Assembly (NCBI GenBank): GCA_900546495.1
Contig: URDN01000019.1
Span: 1 to 45,695, forward strand
Source of the DNA: an uncultured Lachnospiraceae bacterium
GTDB lineage: Bacteria; Bacillota; Clostridia; Lachnospirales; Lachnospiraceae
Reading direction: 5' to 3'
DNA: 45,695 nucleotides
The notes under the pieces are model-generated. The model made no database searches and had not been told where the DNA came from. It saw only the letters and a program-made list of their open reading frames with translations. The first letter of the stretch is position 1. Every line of letters begins with the position of its first letter. Shown here in pieces: positions 32,246-41,399 of the stretch. Both the position numbers and the translations under genes were made by a program.

Positions 32246-34768
32246 TTACTGTAATTCTTCTGATTCCACCAGGGTGATCGTACCATTGTCCAGACACTCC
32301 ACAAATTTGTAAGCCAGCTCCGGATCAAACTGCTTTCCAGCATCCAAAAGGAGCTTTTCTCGCGCCACCTCCAATGGAAATGCTTTCTTATAGCAGCGTC
32401 TGGATGTCATGGCATCAAAGGAATCTGCTATGCATAATATTCGCGCTGTCAGTGGAATATCCTCGCCGGCGATTCGTCTCGGATATCCTTTTCCATCATA
32501 TCTTTCATGATGACCGATGACGGCCGGGATAACATAATCCAGAGATGGAAGATGACGGATAATGTCAATCGATGCTTCCACATGTCCTTTGATGATCTCA
32601 TATTCCTCATCAGTCAGACGCCCCGGTTTATTCAGTACATACTCCGGAATTCCGATTTTTCCCACATCATGCAGTAAAGCAGCCTGACGGATGATCTCAA
32701 TCATATCCTCATTCATACCGAGTGCTGTGGCCAGCATCGTAGCATAATAGGCCACGTTATTAGAATGGCTGAACGTATAATGATCCTTCGCGTCGATAGC
32801 CGCGGTCAGTGCATAGATGGTTGTTTCATATTCGCGGTAAATATGAGCACGGTCTCTGGTATACCCCTGCGCGTTATTATTACGAAACATCGTATCAAAC
32901 ACCTGGATTCCATTTTTTCCGCTGTGCTTTACATGGTAGACAGCCAGATCCACATTCTCCATCAATTCCTTGACATTTCTGGCTGCATACGGTGCCGCAC
33001 TGATTCCTGCACTGACAGTCACCGCCTTCAGCTTCATATCCGTCCGTCGGTTATTCATTACAAAAATCTGCTTTGCAATTGATTCTACCAGATTTCTAGC
33101 TGAAAACAGATCATATTTCGGAAGCAGGACTGCAAATTCTTTCCCGCCGTAACGGGCTGTATATCCACTGTCTCCCACGCTGCTACGAATGATCGCGGCA
33201 ATCTGCTGCAGGCAGATGTCCCCTTCCTTGACGCCGTACAGCTGATTATATAGTTTAAAATCATCCACATTGATAATGGCAAGTGCCAGAGATGCTTCCT
33301 TATTTTTCTCAAACTCTTCATTTAATACTTCATAAAAATACTTTCGGTTCAACAGTCCGGTCATCTCATCTGTCCGCGCCTCAATGCAGGCTTTCTCATA
33401 CAACCGCGCATTCTTGATGGCAATGGACGCTACCGATGTAACGGAGGAGATCAGCTGCACCTCGTCATATACAAGTCCCTTTTTCGAAGAAGGTGCTGTG
33501 ATCAGGATCACACCTGCCAGACAGTCCCCGTCCTTCAGTCCTGCACAATAGCGGATATGCTTTTTATCCAACTGATGCTTTTCACTTTCCCACATGGATT
33601 TGTATTCCACCGTATAGCGAAATTCCCGGTAGATCAGAGGCTCATCATGAACTGCCAGCCACTGGATCATCGGATTTTCCTCCTCCAATGAAAAAGCCAG
33701 GTCGTTGAGCGGCTGATCGCTGGCAAATCCCCGATATGGCTGACCGGATGCATCCTGCATACAGATATAGATATTTCCAACATCCATCAGTTCTTTCAAC
33801 ACATGGATCGTTTGATTCAGAATTTCCTGCAGATCCAATGTCTTGGAAATTGCCGAACTGAATTCTTTGATTTTTTCCGCCTGATGAACTTCTTCCTTTA
33901 CAAACACATTTCTCACCAATAACTTCCATAAAAACGTAAACAGCGCATAAATGACAAGAAAGATCACTGCAAATACAAGTGCAAACACCGTCATATTTTT
34001 ATCCATCTCTAAATGAAGCACTTTCTGCAGATATGGAGCCACATTAAAAAACACGATTACCGAAAACAGAAATCCAACACCATAGCATAATCCGGAAGAG
34101 GCCAGCATTTGCAAGCGAAACAAGTGTCTGCGGGTAAGTGCATAAAATATCAGAAATACGTTAATGACACCGCTCAGTACATCGACTGGGAAACCGGAAA
34201 GCACCGGCAGACTGATTAGAACGTTGCCGGCAAATAGTACCACAACGCCAAACATTATCGGATCATATTGTACTTTCATATTCGGATTTGCTTTGCAGAT
34301 ACGCACCAGGATTACAAACAAATGCAACAGAAATGCTCCAACAAGAAAGAATAATACCAGAATCGTCGGTTTAATATCGTATACAAAGGTTGGTCTTCCA
34401 TTTTTTTCTACAAGTTCAGGACACGCCAGAAATACGCCATTCCAAATATTTAGCACAAGACAGGTAAGCATAGCTGCCAGATAGATTTTGCCTGTCATGC
34501 CTTCCCTGGCACCGCCAAAAGCCAGAATAAAACGGTAGTATGCGTATGGAAGAAGTAAGATTCCAAATAATGAAACTTGATACCAGAATGCGTAATGCGG
34601 CCAGAACTGCGCACGCATAAAGGCAGAACCGCCGGTCCACAAAAGCAGTCCTGTCAGCACCACCAGAAAGCTGTTTACAATTTTATTTTTCTTTGCTGCC
34701 AGAAACATCAGCAACATAAATCCATAGCACACCATGGCTATAATTGAAATATATCCGTAGGTTCCCAT
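32246..34768 (-). CDS. 7TM-GAF-GGDEF-HD-GYP signalling protein
   Basis: The protein has 840 residues. The N-terminus holds about eight membrane helices (7TM histidine-kinase-N type, about 1-290). A GAF domain follows (about 310-460), then a GGDEF domain (about 470-630) and an HD-GYP domain (about 650-830). The GGDEF signature is YGGKEFA near 540, Lys for Asp, so cyclase activity is doubtful. The HD-GYP domain is complete: LLHDVGKIGIPE and HHERYDGKGYP, with RILCIADSFDAMTS, and is probably an active c-di-GMP phosphodiesterase. The likely job is sensing a ligand in the membrane and cleaving c-di-GMP. It is last in an operon with the GH3-like and ICMT-like genes; only seven bases separate it from the former. 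Confidence 0.88.
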   Translation of the reverse strand: MGTYGYISIIAMVCYGFMLLMFLAAKKNKIVNSFLVVLTGLLLWTGGSAFMRAQFWPHYAFWYQVSLFGILLLPYAYYRFILAFGGAREGMTGKIYLAAMLTCLVLNIWNGVFLACPELVEKNGRPTFVYDIKPTILVLFFLVGAFLLHLFVILVRICKANPNMKVQYDPIMFGVVVLFAGNVLISLPVLSGFPVDVLSGVINVFLIFYALTRRHLFRLQMLASSGLCYGVGFLFSVIVFFNVAPYLQKVLHLEMDKNMTVFALVFAVIFLVIYALFTFLWKLLVRNVFVKEEVHQAEKIKEFSSAISKTLDLQEILNQTIHVLKELMDVGNIYICMQDASGQPYRGFASDQPLNDLAFSLEEENPMIQWLAVHDEPLIYREFRYTVEYKSMWESEKHQLDKKHIRYCAGLKDGDCLAGVILITAPSSKKGLVYDEVQLISSVTSVASIAIKNARLYEKACIEARTDEMTGLLNRKYFYEVLNEEFEKNKEASLALAIINVDDFKLYNQLYGVKEGDICLQQIAAIIRSSVGDSGYTARYGGKEFAVLLPKYDLFSARNLVESIAKQIFVMNNRRTDMKLKAVTVSAGISAAPYAARNVKELMENVDLAVYHVKHSGKNGIQVFDTMFRNNNAQGYTRDRAHIYREYETTIYALTAAIDAKDHYTFSHSNNVAYYATMLATALGMNEDMIEIIRQAALLHDVGKIGIPEYVLNKPGRLTDEEYEIIKGHVEASIDIIRHLPSLDYVIPAVIGHHERYDGKGYPRRIAGEDIPLTARILCIADSFDAMTSRRCYKKAFPLEVAREKLLLDAGKQFDPELAYKFVECLDNGTITLVESEELQ

Positions 34769-34775
34769 ATTCCTC

Positions 34776-36395
34776 TTATCTCACCCTATTCATACTCGCC
34801 TGCACCTCAAGTAACCCTTTTAGATCATAATGTGAAGGGCTCATATGGTACAGTTTTTTCCCTGTCCGTTTCTCATAAGTCTCAAATGTTCCGCAAGTAA
34901 GAATCGTCACCTGCAAAGGATCCATTCCCAAAATCTTTTTCAGATCACGATAATCCTGATCAATATATTTAAAATAGGTACTGAGCAGATCTTTCAGAAT
35001 CGTTGCACTCATGGCATTGTTCAGCAGTGCATCCCGCTCCAGTTCCACATACATGTGCAGATACGGCCGGTTCTGCTCATTATATTCCTTCGCTGCCACC
35101 CAGTTTATAATTGGAAGCTTTGAAAGTCCAATGACATTTTTGATCCCATTTTCCGAAATTCGTGTAAACCCGGCAATATCGATGATCCAGGGCACACGAT
35201 CTATATACTCAAACCGTGGGATCCGCGTCTCATCTTCCCGGTTTTCCAGACCGACGCAGCGATACATATCGCCACAGCGATATCTTGCAAACGCTCCGCC
35301 TTTCAAAATAGTAAATACCAGCTCATATTTTTCCCCCGGCCGTACCTCATCCATGAGATATGTCGGTGGAATATACGATGGATCCTCATAATTTTTCAGC
35401 ATGTCTTCCTCTGTGATAAACTCGTAAAATGCGTTATCCGGGAAGAAATACATGCCCTTACGCGTCCATGTCTCAGTTCCCATCATGGAAGGTTCCGTAC
35501 CTGCAAATAATTCCATCGGTCGGATACCCCAGAGTGCTTCCAGATCATCCTTATAGCACAGATTGTCTGTCCCTGCTACCATAAAGCCTTTCAGGTGGAA
35601 GAGATCCTTTGGAAGCAGCTGCCGCTGCTCTTTCCTGCACCGGTATTTTGCCTTCAAAAGTCGCATGATCATCTGAGGTTTACATTTTAACAGGCTGGAC
35701 AGCTTTACTCCGCCACCGGAACTTGTCAGAGACGACAGACTCTGGCTGACTGCATAGGCGACACTTCCCAGACCGAAGAAAAATCCCAGATCCTTTTGCA
35801 TTGCCATCTTAAATCCCAGTTTGTTACGCTCACTGAAACTCATATTCACAGCGTCTTTGATCGCCGGTAAAAACTCAATATCGATTTCTTCTCCCAATGC
35901 CAACGGGAACAGTCCTGTAGCATAGGGCAACGGTGCCAGCGCATACAGAAACTTATCCGTGGACGCCACATCAAAAGATCCCTTTTCACGGCTTGTAGAC
36001 AAAATCAGGCAGGCCATAACGTTATTCCGATATGTATCCAGCATGCTTCTGGTATACGGTGCTACCTTGATCGGGTGCTTGCCACCTTCCCAGGTCGTCT
36101 GTATCCAGATCACCGGATTTCCCGGAAGCATATCCGGCTGCTTGCTCAACAGAATATCTGCATAATCTTCATACCCTGTCAACGGCACCATTTTCCGGAA
36201 TTCCTCCAGATTTTTCGGATGCTTTCCTTTTAGAATGGACTGCCCCAGTCCGCAGTTGCTCCAAAGCTGGATCTGCTCTTCCATCAGCCGCCGCTGGATC
36301 TTCATGTATCCTTCCATGGACAGATCAAGGAATCCGCAGTACTGCTGCCATATTTCATTATATTGATGTTTTTTCAATTTTTCTTTTAGACTCAT
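34776..36395 (-). CDS. GH3-like acyl-adenylate-forming protein
   Basis: The protein has 539 residues and resembles plant and bacterial GH3 enzymes (adenylation followed by amino-acid conjugation), with TTWEGGKHPIKVAPYT near the first nucleotide-binding segment, FAGTEPSMMGTETW in the middle and YRCGDMYRC close to the hinge. I start it at 36395 (MSLKEKLKKH), because GGAG lies 10 bases before it; the longer frame to 36446 overlaps the preceding gene and has no RBS. The substrate acid and amine are unknown. It is sandwiched between a carboxyl-methyltransferase-like membrane protein and a c-di-GMP signalling protein, so it may make or modify a small signal molecule. Confidence 0.7.
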   Translation of the reverse strand: MSLKEKLKKHQYNEIWQQYCGFLDLSMEGYMKIQRRLMEEQIQLWSNCGLGQSILKGKHPKNLEEFRKMVPLTGYEDYADILLSKQPDMLPGNPVIWIQTTWEGGKHPIKVAPYTRSMLDTYRNNVMACLILSTSREKGSFDVASTDKFLYALAPLPYATGLFPLALGEEIDIEFLPAIKDAVNMSFSERNKLGFKMAMQKDLGFFFGLGSVAYAVSQSLSSLTSSGGGVKLSSLLKCKPQMIMRLLKAKYRCRKEQRQLLPKDLFHLKGFMVAGTDNLCYKDDLEALWGIRPMELFAGTEPSMMGTETWTRKGMYFFPDNAFYEFITEEDMLKNYEDPSYIPPTYLMDEVRPGEKYELVFTILKGGAFARYRCGDMYRCVGLENREDETRIPRFEYIDRVPWIIDIAGFTRISENGIKNVIGLSKLPIINWVAAKEYNEQNRPYLHMYVELERDALLNNAMSATILKDLLSTYFKYIDQDYRDLKKILGMDPLQVTILTCGTFETYEKRTGKKLYHMSPSHYDLKGLLEVQASMNRVR

Positions 36396-36412
36396 AGGTT
36401 GTCCACTCCAGA

Positions 36413-36988
36413 TTAATTGCTGCGTTTTCTTATACTTTTCATGCACACCCGGATACTTTTTCCATTCGGAATTAAAAATGGCGTACTTTGTTGATATTCC
36501 CTATAATTAAAAAATGTCCGTGGAAATGTCCACAGATCCTGAAAAATGATATACAGATAATTCCAGAAAATCATAAGTCCAAAATAGATTCCCTGTCTTA
36601 ATCCCCCCAGCATTCCCCACATGCATAAAAAGGCACCCGCAAACCATAACACGCCCGGATGACGGCACAAACCATACACTCCCTCTGTATATGCAGCACG
36701 AAGTTTATTTTCTTCACAATAGGTTTCTTCAAAGGGAAGGGCAAAAAACAAGGTATAGATAAGCATACCAAGAAAAAACAATGCTCCGATTCCAAATCCG
36801 ATCACTGCTCCCAGACTCCGATGACCTTGTCCCCACGCAGAACAAAACTCTGCTACGACAGACGCCACGACTAGAATACTCCCCAATGCAAAAAATTTCT
36901 GCAAACATACATTCTTACTCAGAATACTGTTGATATCATATACAAAATACAGGACAAATCCTGCAGTTCCTAAAATCAGCTGCCACAT
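36413..36988 (-). CDS. Isoprenylcysteine carboxyl methyltransferase-like membrane protein
   Basis: The protein has 191 residues and about five membrane helices. The ICMT/PEMT-type SAM-binding region is GVYGLCRHPGVLWFAGAFLC, with the RHP motif, followed by a C-terminal Phe/Tyr-rich segment (FPRTFFNYREYQQSTPFLIP). The start at 36988 (MWQLILG) follows AGGAG with seven bases' spacing; ATG 36994 and 37039 are poorer. It would methylate a carboxylate or an amine of a lipid-like molecule. It is first in the three-gene operon. Confidence 0.7.
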   Translation of the reverse strand: MWQLILGTAGFVLYFVYDINSILSKNVCLQKFFALGSILVVASVVAEFCSAWGQGHRSLGAVIGFGIGALFFLGMLIYTLFFALPFEETYCEENKLRAAYTEGVYGLCRHPGVLWFAGAFLCMWGMLGGLRQGIYFGLMIFWNYLYIIFQDLWTFPRTFFNYREYQQSTPFLIPNGKSIRVCMKSIRKRSN

Positions 36989-37096
36989 CTTCATTCTCCT
37001 GCTAAAAAATCCCACAAAAAATATCTGTGTATGTATCAATATTACTGCCTTTAACAGACAATCTAAATTATAATAAAGTTCCTGCTAAATTGCAAG

Positions 37097-37131
37097 GAAA
37101 AAAACACCGCCGGTCGACAGGCCGGCGGTGT
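37097..37131 (-). terminator. Terminator of the radical SAM gene
   Basis: A GC-rich 10-bp stem (ACACCGCCGG/CCGGCGGTGT, 37104-37113 with 37122-37131) with an 8-base loop is followed by seven U on the minus strand. Confidence 0.9.
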
Positions 37132-37180
37132 CATTACTTATTCATTGTTTAATATTCAGAAACGCTCACTTTTTAATGCT

Positions 37181-37783
37181 TTAATCTTCCAACGGACGGA
37201 TGCGGTATACAGCACCAACTTCCTCACAGATTTTACTGCACTGCGCTTCTTCTTCTTTTGTGATCGTAGTCTCTACCGTTGTCATGACAACTTTAGCTAC
37301 ATGTCTGGTACACTTCTTTGCAAAATCAATCATCGCATCAAAAGACTGATCTCCGAATTTGCTGCGCACAAGTTCGTGATAACGTTCTGCATTCGGTGTA
37401 TTGAGACTGATGGATACCGTATCGATCAGGCCTTCAAATTCCGGTGTGATATCGCGGTTCCAGATCAGATTTCCCATACCATTGGTATTGATACGCACCG
37501 GTTTTGCAAATGTCTCTTTCACATAAGCAGCCACTTTCATCAGTACAGGCAGCGCCTCTGTCGGTTCACCAAATCCGCAGAATACGACTTCCTCAAATTC
37601 ATCCATATCGAACTTTGCGAATTCTGCGATGACTTCCTCTGCAGAAGGCTCACGCTCCAGCCACAGACTATGGGATTCTCCTACATGATCCATCGTCTGA
37701 CGCAGGCAAAATGTACAGGCACATGGACATTTGTTTGTCAGGTTTACATATAACCCATGATGTACTTTGTATAAAATTTCCAT
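37181..37783 (-). CDS. TatD-associated radical SAM protein
   Basis: The protein has 200 residues. The cluster motif is CPCACTFC (Cys19, Cys23, Cys26: CxxxCxxC), the SAM-binding GFGEPTE follows at about 70 and the strand-4 region SISLNTPN near 127. It is shorter than most radical SAM enzymes and matches the family named after its usual neighbour, the TatD nuclease. No tatD is present here. RBS AGAAGGA. The reaction is unknown. Confidence 0.8.
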   Translation of the reverse strand: MEILYKVHHGLYVNLTNKCPCACTFCLRQTMDHVGESHSLWLEREPSAEEVIAEFAKFDMDEFEEVVFCGFGEPTEALPVLMKVAAYVKETFAKPVRINTNGMGNLIWNRDITPEFEGLIDTVSISLNTPNAERYHELVRSKFGDQSFDAMIDFAKKCTRHVAKVVMTTVETTITKEEEAQCSKICEEVGAVYRIRPLED

Positions 37784-37912
37784 TTTTCATTCCTTCTTTC
37801 TATTTATAATCCACTTATAATCCACTCTTTTTTATATCAGTATAATGATACGTTTTGCTTCACTTACTTTCGATGACTTCGCTTACCGGATATCCTATCA
37901 AGATTTGGGGGG

Positions 37913-37970
37913 CAAAACACCCAAATCTTTATTACACAGATTGTTCTGTGCTTTATCGCGCCAGCGTTCC
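37913..37970 (-). repeat. Repeat flanking pdxY, downstream copy
   Basis: The minus strand reads GGAACGC-TGGCGCG-ATAAAGCACAGA-ACAA-TCTGTGTAAT, then AAGATTTGGGTGTTTTG. A near-identical copy in the same orientation is at 38832-38888, so the two flank pdxY as direct repeats. The small hairpin CACAGA-ACAA-TCTGTG has changed to CGGA-GCAA-TCCG in the other copy with pairing kept. The stop codon of pdxY lies in the repeat. Confidence 0.6.
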
Positions 37971-38789
37971 CAGATGATCCTCAAAACAGACACCATCTGT
38001 CAGTGGGATATTCCTCTCAATGGAACTTAAAATGCATTTTTTGATAAAGTTGGAAGCTTTCTTTACAGATTCTTCAAAAGCAACCCCATTCACGGCATCT
38101 GCTGCCAGAATCGCGGAAAAAATATCCCCGGTTCCGGAGCGCGATGTGCCGATTCTGTGAGTGCGTAGCACTTTGCATTCTTTTCCCTTTTCGTAACAGA
38201 GATTTGCCACAAAACTGCCCTGCGGGATCCCTGTGATCACGACTTTTTCCGGACCCATCTGGCTTAACGCTTTTGCCATCTGTTCAATCTCAGCCACATG
38301 CCATTTTTCCTTATAAGGCGTATCTGTCAGGATGCAGGCTTCTGTCAGATTCGGTGTCAGGATATCTGCATAATGCACCAGTTTCTTCATCTCCAGACAC
38401 ATTTCCATGGTATAGGTCGGATACGGATTTCCGTAATCTCCCATCACCGGATCGATCAGAACAATGGTTCCATCTTTGCCAAACTCCTGAAGGAAATCAC
38501 TTACAATCCCAATCTGTGCCTCCGATCCCAGAAATCCGGTGCATATTCCATTAAAATGCAGATTTAATTTCCTCCATTCTGCGATATAAGACCGCATCTT
38601 ATCGGTATAATCTTCAAAAAAATAACTGTCAAACCCTGTATGATTTGAAAAAATCGATGTCGGTACCGGACAGCACTGTATCTTCATTGCTGATATGATC
38701 GGCAGTGACACCGCAATGGAGCAACGCCCAAATCCGGAAAAATCATTTACCACGGCAATTTTCTTCTGATTGTTATGCGAAGCTATCAT
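37953..38789 (-). CDS. pdxY: Pyridoxal/pyridoxamine kinase
   Basis: This 278-residue ribokinase-fold enzyme has VNDFSGFGRCSIAVSLPI at the start and SRSGTGDIFSAIL with the catalytic GTGD Asp near 220. It phosphorylates B6 vitamers to PLP or PMP. I start it at 38789 (MIASHNNQKK), because homologues start there; the longer frame to 38885 reads through the upstream repeat. The last residues (…LGTLAR) and stop are encoded within the downstream repeat. Confidence 0.87.
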   Translation of the reverse strand: MIASHNNQKKIAVVNDFSGFGRCSIAVSLPIISAMKIQCCPVPTSIFSNHTGFDSYFFEDYTDKMRSYIAEWRKLNLHFNGICTGFLGSEAQIGIVSDFLQEFGKDGTIVLIDPVMGDYGNPYPTYTMEMCLEMKKLVHYADILTPNLTEACILTDTPYKEKWHVAEIEQMAKALSQMGPEKVVITGIPQGSFVANLCYEKGKECKVLRTHRIGTSRSGTGDIFSAILAADAVNGVAFEESVKKASNFIKKCILSSIERNIPLTDGVCFEDHLGTLAR

Positions 38790-38831
38790 AAAACTATTTA
38801 TTCTCCATCTTTCTCTTACTACATTGTATAT

Positions 38832-38888
38832 CAAAACACCCACATCTTGATTACGCGGATTGCTCCGTGCTTTACGCCCCCGCATTCC
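38832..38888 (-). repeat. Repeat flanking pdxY, upstream copy
   Basis: See 37913-37970. It has the same orientation with about ten base changes over 57 bases, several of them compensated in a small stem. Confidence 0.6.
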
Positions 38889-38939
38889 TTCGCTCTATTC
38901 ACATGTTGTGAAATAGACATCTCACTTTTATATTCGTAT

Positions 38940-39021
38940 CGGGGCTTGTCAGAAGGTTATTCCCCTCCCTTGTGCAAGCGCAGGCTGGCTCAGGCCTTTT
39001 GACACCGTAATCATACATAAC
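38940..39021. other. Region with a long weak hairpin, no gene
   Basis: On the minus strand TGTCAAAAGG (39004-38995) can pair with CCTTCTGACA (38956-38947) around a 38-base loop rich in G/C. There is no open frame with an RBS. It lies between the second exporter's terminator and the pdxY repeat and may hold the pdxY promoter. Confidence 0.35.
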
Positions 39022-39054
39022 AAAAAAACTGACCTTTTTCAAGAGCCAGTTTTT
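39022..39054 (-). terminator. Terminator of the second small exporter gene
   Basis: AAAAACTG (39054-39047) pairs with CAGTTTTT (39031-39024), followed by T residues on the minus strand. It stands about 130 bases after the stop at 39186. Confidence 0.65.
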
Positions 39055-39185
39055 ACTGTTATATCCATACCAGTTTCTATTATCAAACAATTTCATCATT
39101 TATTTTGTACAACAGTTTCATTGCCATATAAATTTTATTCTTCATTTTCTGTGCCTTCCACGTATGCAAATGGCAATCTGCGTAT

Positions 39186-39650
39186 CTACAATCGTGAAAT
39201 CAAACTGATAACACCTGAACTTGCCAGCATCATAATCATTCCGGCCACGGCATTGCCACACATTACACAAAATATCGTAATTCTCGGTTTCATATTCAAC
39301 ACACCGGCAATGATGCTTCCAGTCCATGTTCCGGTTCCCGGAATCGGCACTGCCACATATGCAAAAATCGCCAACGGACCATACTTTTGTATTTTATCTT
39401 TATTCTTCGTGACCAATTTATCAATCCAGCCGATAAACCGCTTCAGAAATCCATGCTTTTTACATTCCATATAAAACCAATTGGTGAAAAATGCAAGGAA
39501 GCAGACCACGAAAAAACTTCCGGACAATGCCATCAGATAGGCCTGCCATGGCGCAAGCTGCAGTGCCATACCAAAAGGAATTGCCCCTTTTACCTCAACA
39601 GCCGGAATCATTGCTACTAAAAATGTATATATCAACTTCGGAAAAACCAT
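39186..39650 (-). CDS. Small multidrug-export-like membrane protein (second copy)
   Basis: The protein has 154 residues with the marks of its paralogue at 17171-17671: VEVKGAIPFGMALQL, PIPGTGTWTGSIIAGVL and the Lys-rich cytosolic loop. I start it at ATG 39650, eight bases after AGGAGG; a GTG at 39659 touches the RBS and is unlikely. The substrate is unknown. Two diverged copies in 22 kb suggest separate roles. Confidence 0.8.
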   Translation of the reverse strand: MVFPKLIYTFLVAMIPAVEVKGAIPFGMALQLAPWQAYLMALSGSFFVVCFLAFFTNWFYMECKKHGFLKRFIGWIDKLVTKNKDKIQKYGPLAIFAYVAVPIPGTGTWTGSIIAGVLNMKPRITIFCVMCGNAVAGMIMMLASSGVISLISRL

Positions 39651-39870
39651 CTGCTCCACCTCCTGACAAATTTATCGATCGTTCACTTTCATATAACAGT
39701 TAATGCGCTTAAGCAACACACTTCATCTGTTCTATGATTAGTTGTATCAATTTTTTCCTTCTGTGTAAATAGGGTTCAGAAATTCTTAAAATTTATTCAG
39801 GAATTGACAAGAATCTTTTTCTATTTTTTCTTAAAACAGCTGGATTCCTTCATTTTCTGTACGATCGTAA

Positions 39871-39894
39871 AGGGAATGCTTATTCTTCGTTCAG
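39871..39894 (+). repeat. trkH: Modular palindromic repeat, right end only
   Basis: AGGGAATGCTTATTC followed by TTCGTTCAGG matches the last 24 bases of the long form (42823-42985, 45160-45324) and overlaps the stop of trkH by a few bases. Confidence 0.45.
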
Positions 39895-41384
39895 GATACC
39901 GATACTCTTCCCCGACTGTTCTTTTTCCGTTTGATCCGGCGTTTTAAAAGTCCACGCCAGCTCGGCGGATACAAAAGAATCAGCACCGGAAATATTTCCA
40001 GACGCCCCGCCAGCATATCAAAAATATACACATATTTACTGAAGGTCGAAGCATCACCGAAATTGCATGCCGGTCCGTATTTTGCAAGTCCCGGTCCGAT
40101 ATTGTTAAAAGTACCAAGCACGGAAGAAAATCCACTGACCAGATCCGTCCCGTCTATGCACACCAGAAATGTAGACAGCATGACCAGCAGTATATATGCC
40201 GTAAAATATACGTTAATGCCACGGATAGCCTCTTCATCTACCGTCTTTCCGTCCATCTTGATCTTTTTTATACTCTTTGGAAACAAATAGGAATTCAACT
40301 CGCGCAACGCGGATTTCACAGATAACAGGAATCTGCTGACTTTCATACCGCCACCGGTACTTCCGGCACAGGCGCCAATCATCATCAGAAACAGCATGAC
40401 ATATCGTGACAGGGACGGCCACTGATCAAAATCCACCGTCATAAATCCGGTAGTCGTTATAATGGAACCCACCTGAAATGACGTATTCCGCAAGTTTTCC
40501 AGAATATTTCCAGCCCATCCATACGTGTTGGTCATAATGATCAGAATGGCAGCTCCGATAATTCCAAAATACCACCATACCTCATCCATATGTCGAAGCT
40601 GTTTCCAGTTGCACATCAGAATCAGGTAATATGCATTGAAATTCACGCCAAACAAAATCATAAACACCGTAACTACCCATTGAATATACGGTGAGCAGCT
40701 TGCCAGACTGTCATTTCGGATGCCGAATCCTCCTGTTCCCGCCGTGGAAAATGCCGTCGTCAGCGATTCGAACACTGACATCTTTCCACAAAGCAGCAGA
40801 ACAACCAAAATAACCGTCAATCCCATATAGATGACATATAAAATACGGGCAGTGTGCATCATACGTGGCACCAGTTTACCAACAGACGGTCCCGGGCTCT
40901 CTGCACGAAGCAGATTCATATTGGAACCACCGGTCATCTGAATGACTGCCAGTAAAAATACAAGTACACCCATACCGCCGATCCAGTGTGTGAAACCACG
41001 CCAGAACAGCATGCAATAAGATAATGCTTCCGCATCACTTAAAATGGTAGATCCTGTAGTGGTAAAACCGGACACTGTCTCAAATAAAGCATCCGTAAAG
41101 GAAGGGATCTCCCTGCTTAAGAAAAACGGCAGACATCCCACCACGCTCATAATCATCCAGCTCAACGCCGTTGCAATACAGCCTTCCCGCATATAAAAGA
41201 TATTATTTTCCGGTTTTCTGTGTGTGATCAATGTTCCCAACGCAAGACTGCAGGCAGCAACTACCACGAACCAGATTCCGTTATGTTCCCGGTAAATAAC
41301 AGCTACCAGAATCGGAATGAGCATAAACAGCCCTTCCAGCTTCAAAATCCAGCCTAAAATATAGGCAATCATTGATTTATTCAT
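39891..41384 (-). CDS. trkH: TrkH/KtrB-type potassium uptake channel subunit
   Basis: The protein has 497 residues and four MPM repeats. The selectivity-filter loops are visible as SGFTTTGSTIL, TAGTGGFGIRN, TTTGFMTVD and TFNNIGPGL. The loop GGSNMNLLRAESPGPSVGKL is typical of TrkH. It imports K+ together with TrkA, encoded 15 bases upstream. RBS TGGAGG. Confidence 0.93.
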   Translation of the reverse strand: MNKSMIAYILGWILKLEGLFMLIPILVAVIYREHNGIWFVVVAACSLALGTLITHRKPENNIFYMREGCIATALSWMIMSVVGCLPFFLSREIPSFTDALFETVSGFTTTGSTILSDAEALSYCMLFWRGFTHWIGGMGVLVFLLAVIQMTGGSNMNLLRAESPGPSVGKLVPRMMHTARILYVIYMGLTVILVVLLLCGKMSVFESLTTAFSTAGTGGFGIRNDSLASCSPYIQWVVTVFMILFGVNFNAYYLILMCNWKQLRHMDEVWWYFGIIGAAILIIMTNTYGWAGNILENLRNTSFQVGSIITTTGFMTVDFDQWPSLSRYVMLFLMMIGACAGSTGGGMKVSRFLLSVKSALRELNSYLFPKSIKKIKMDGKTVDEEAIRGINVYFTAYILLVMLSTFLVCIDGTDLVSGFSSVLGTFNNIGPGLAKYGPACNFGDASTFSKYVYIFDMLAGRLEIFPVLILLYPPSWRGLLKRRIKRKKNSRGRVSVS

Positions 41385-41399
41385 CTATGCAACCTCCAT

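Noticed and set aside
36396..36446. Longer start of the GH3-like protein
   Set aside because: No RBS and 34-base overlap with the preceding gene.
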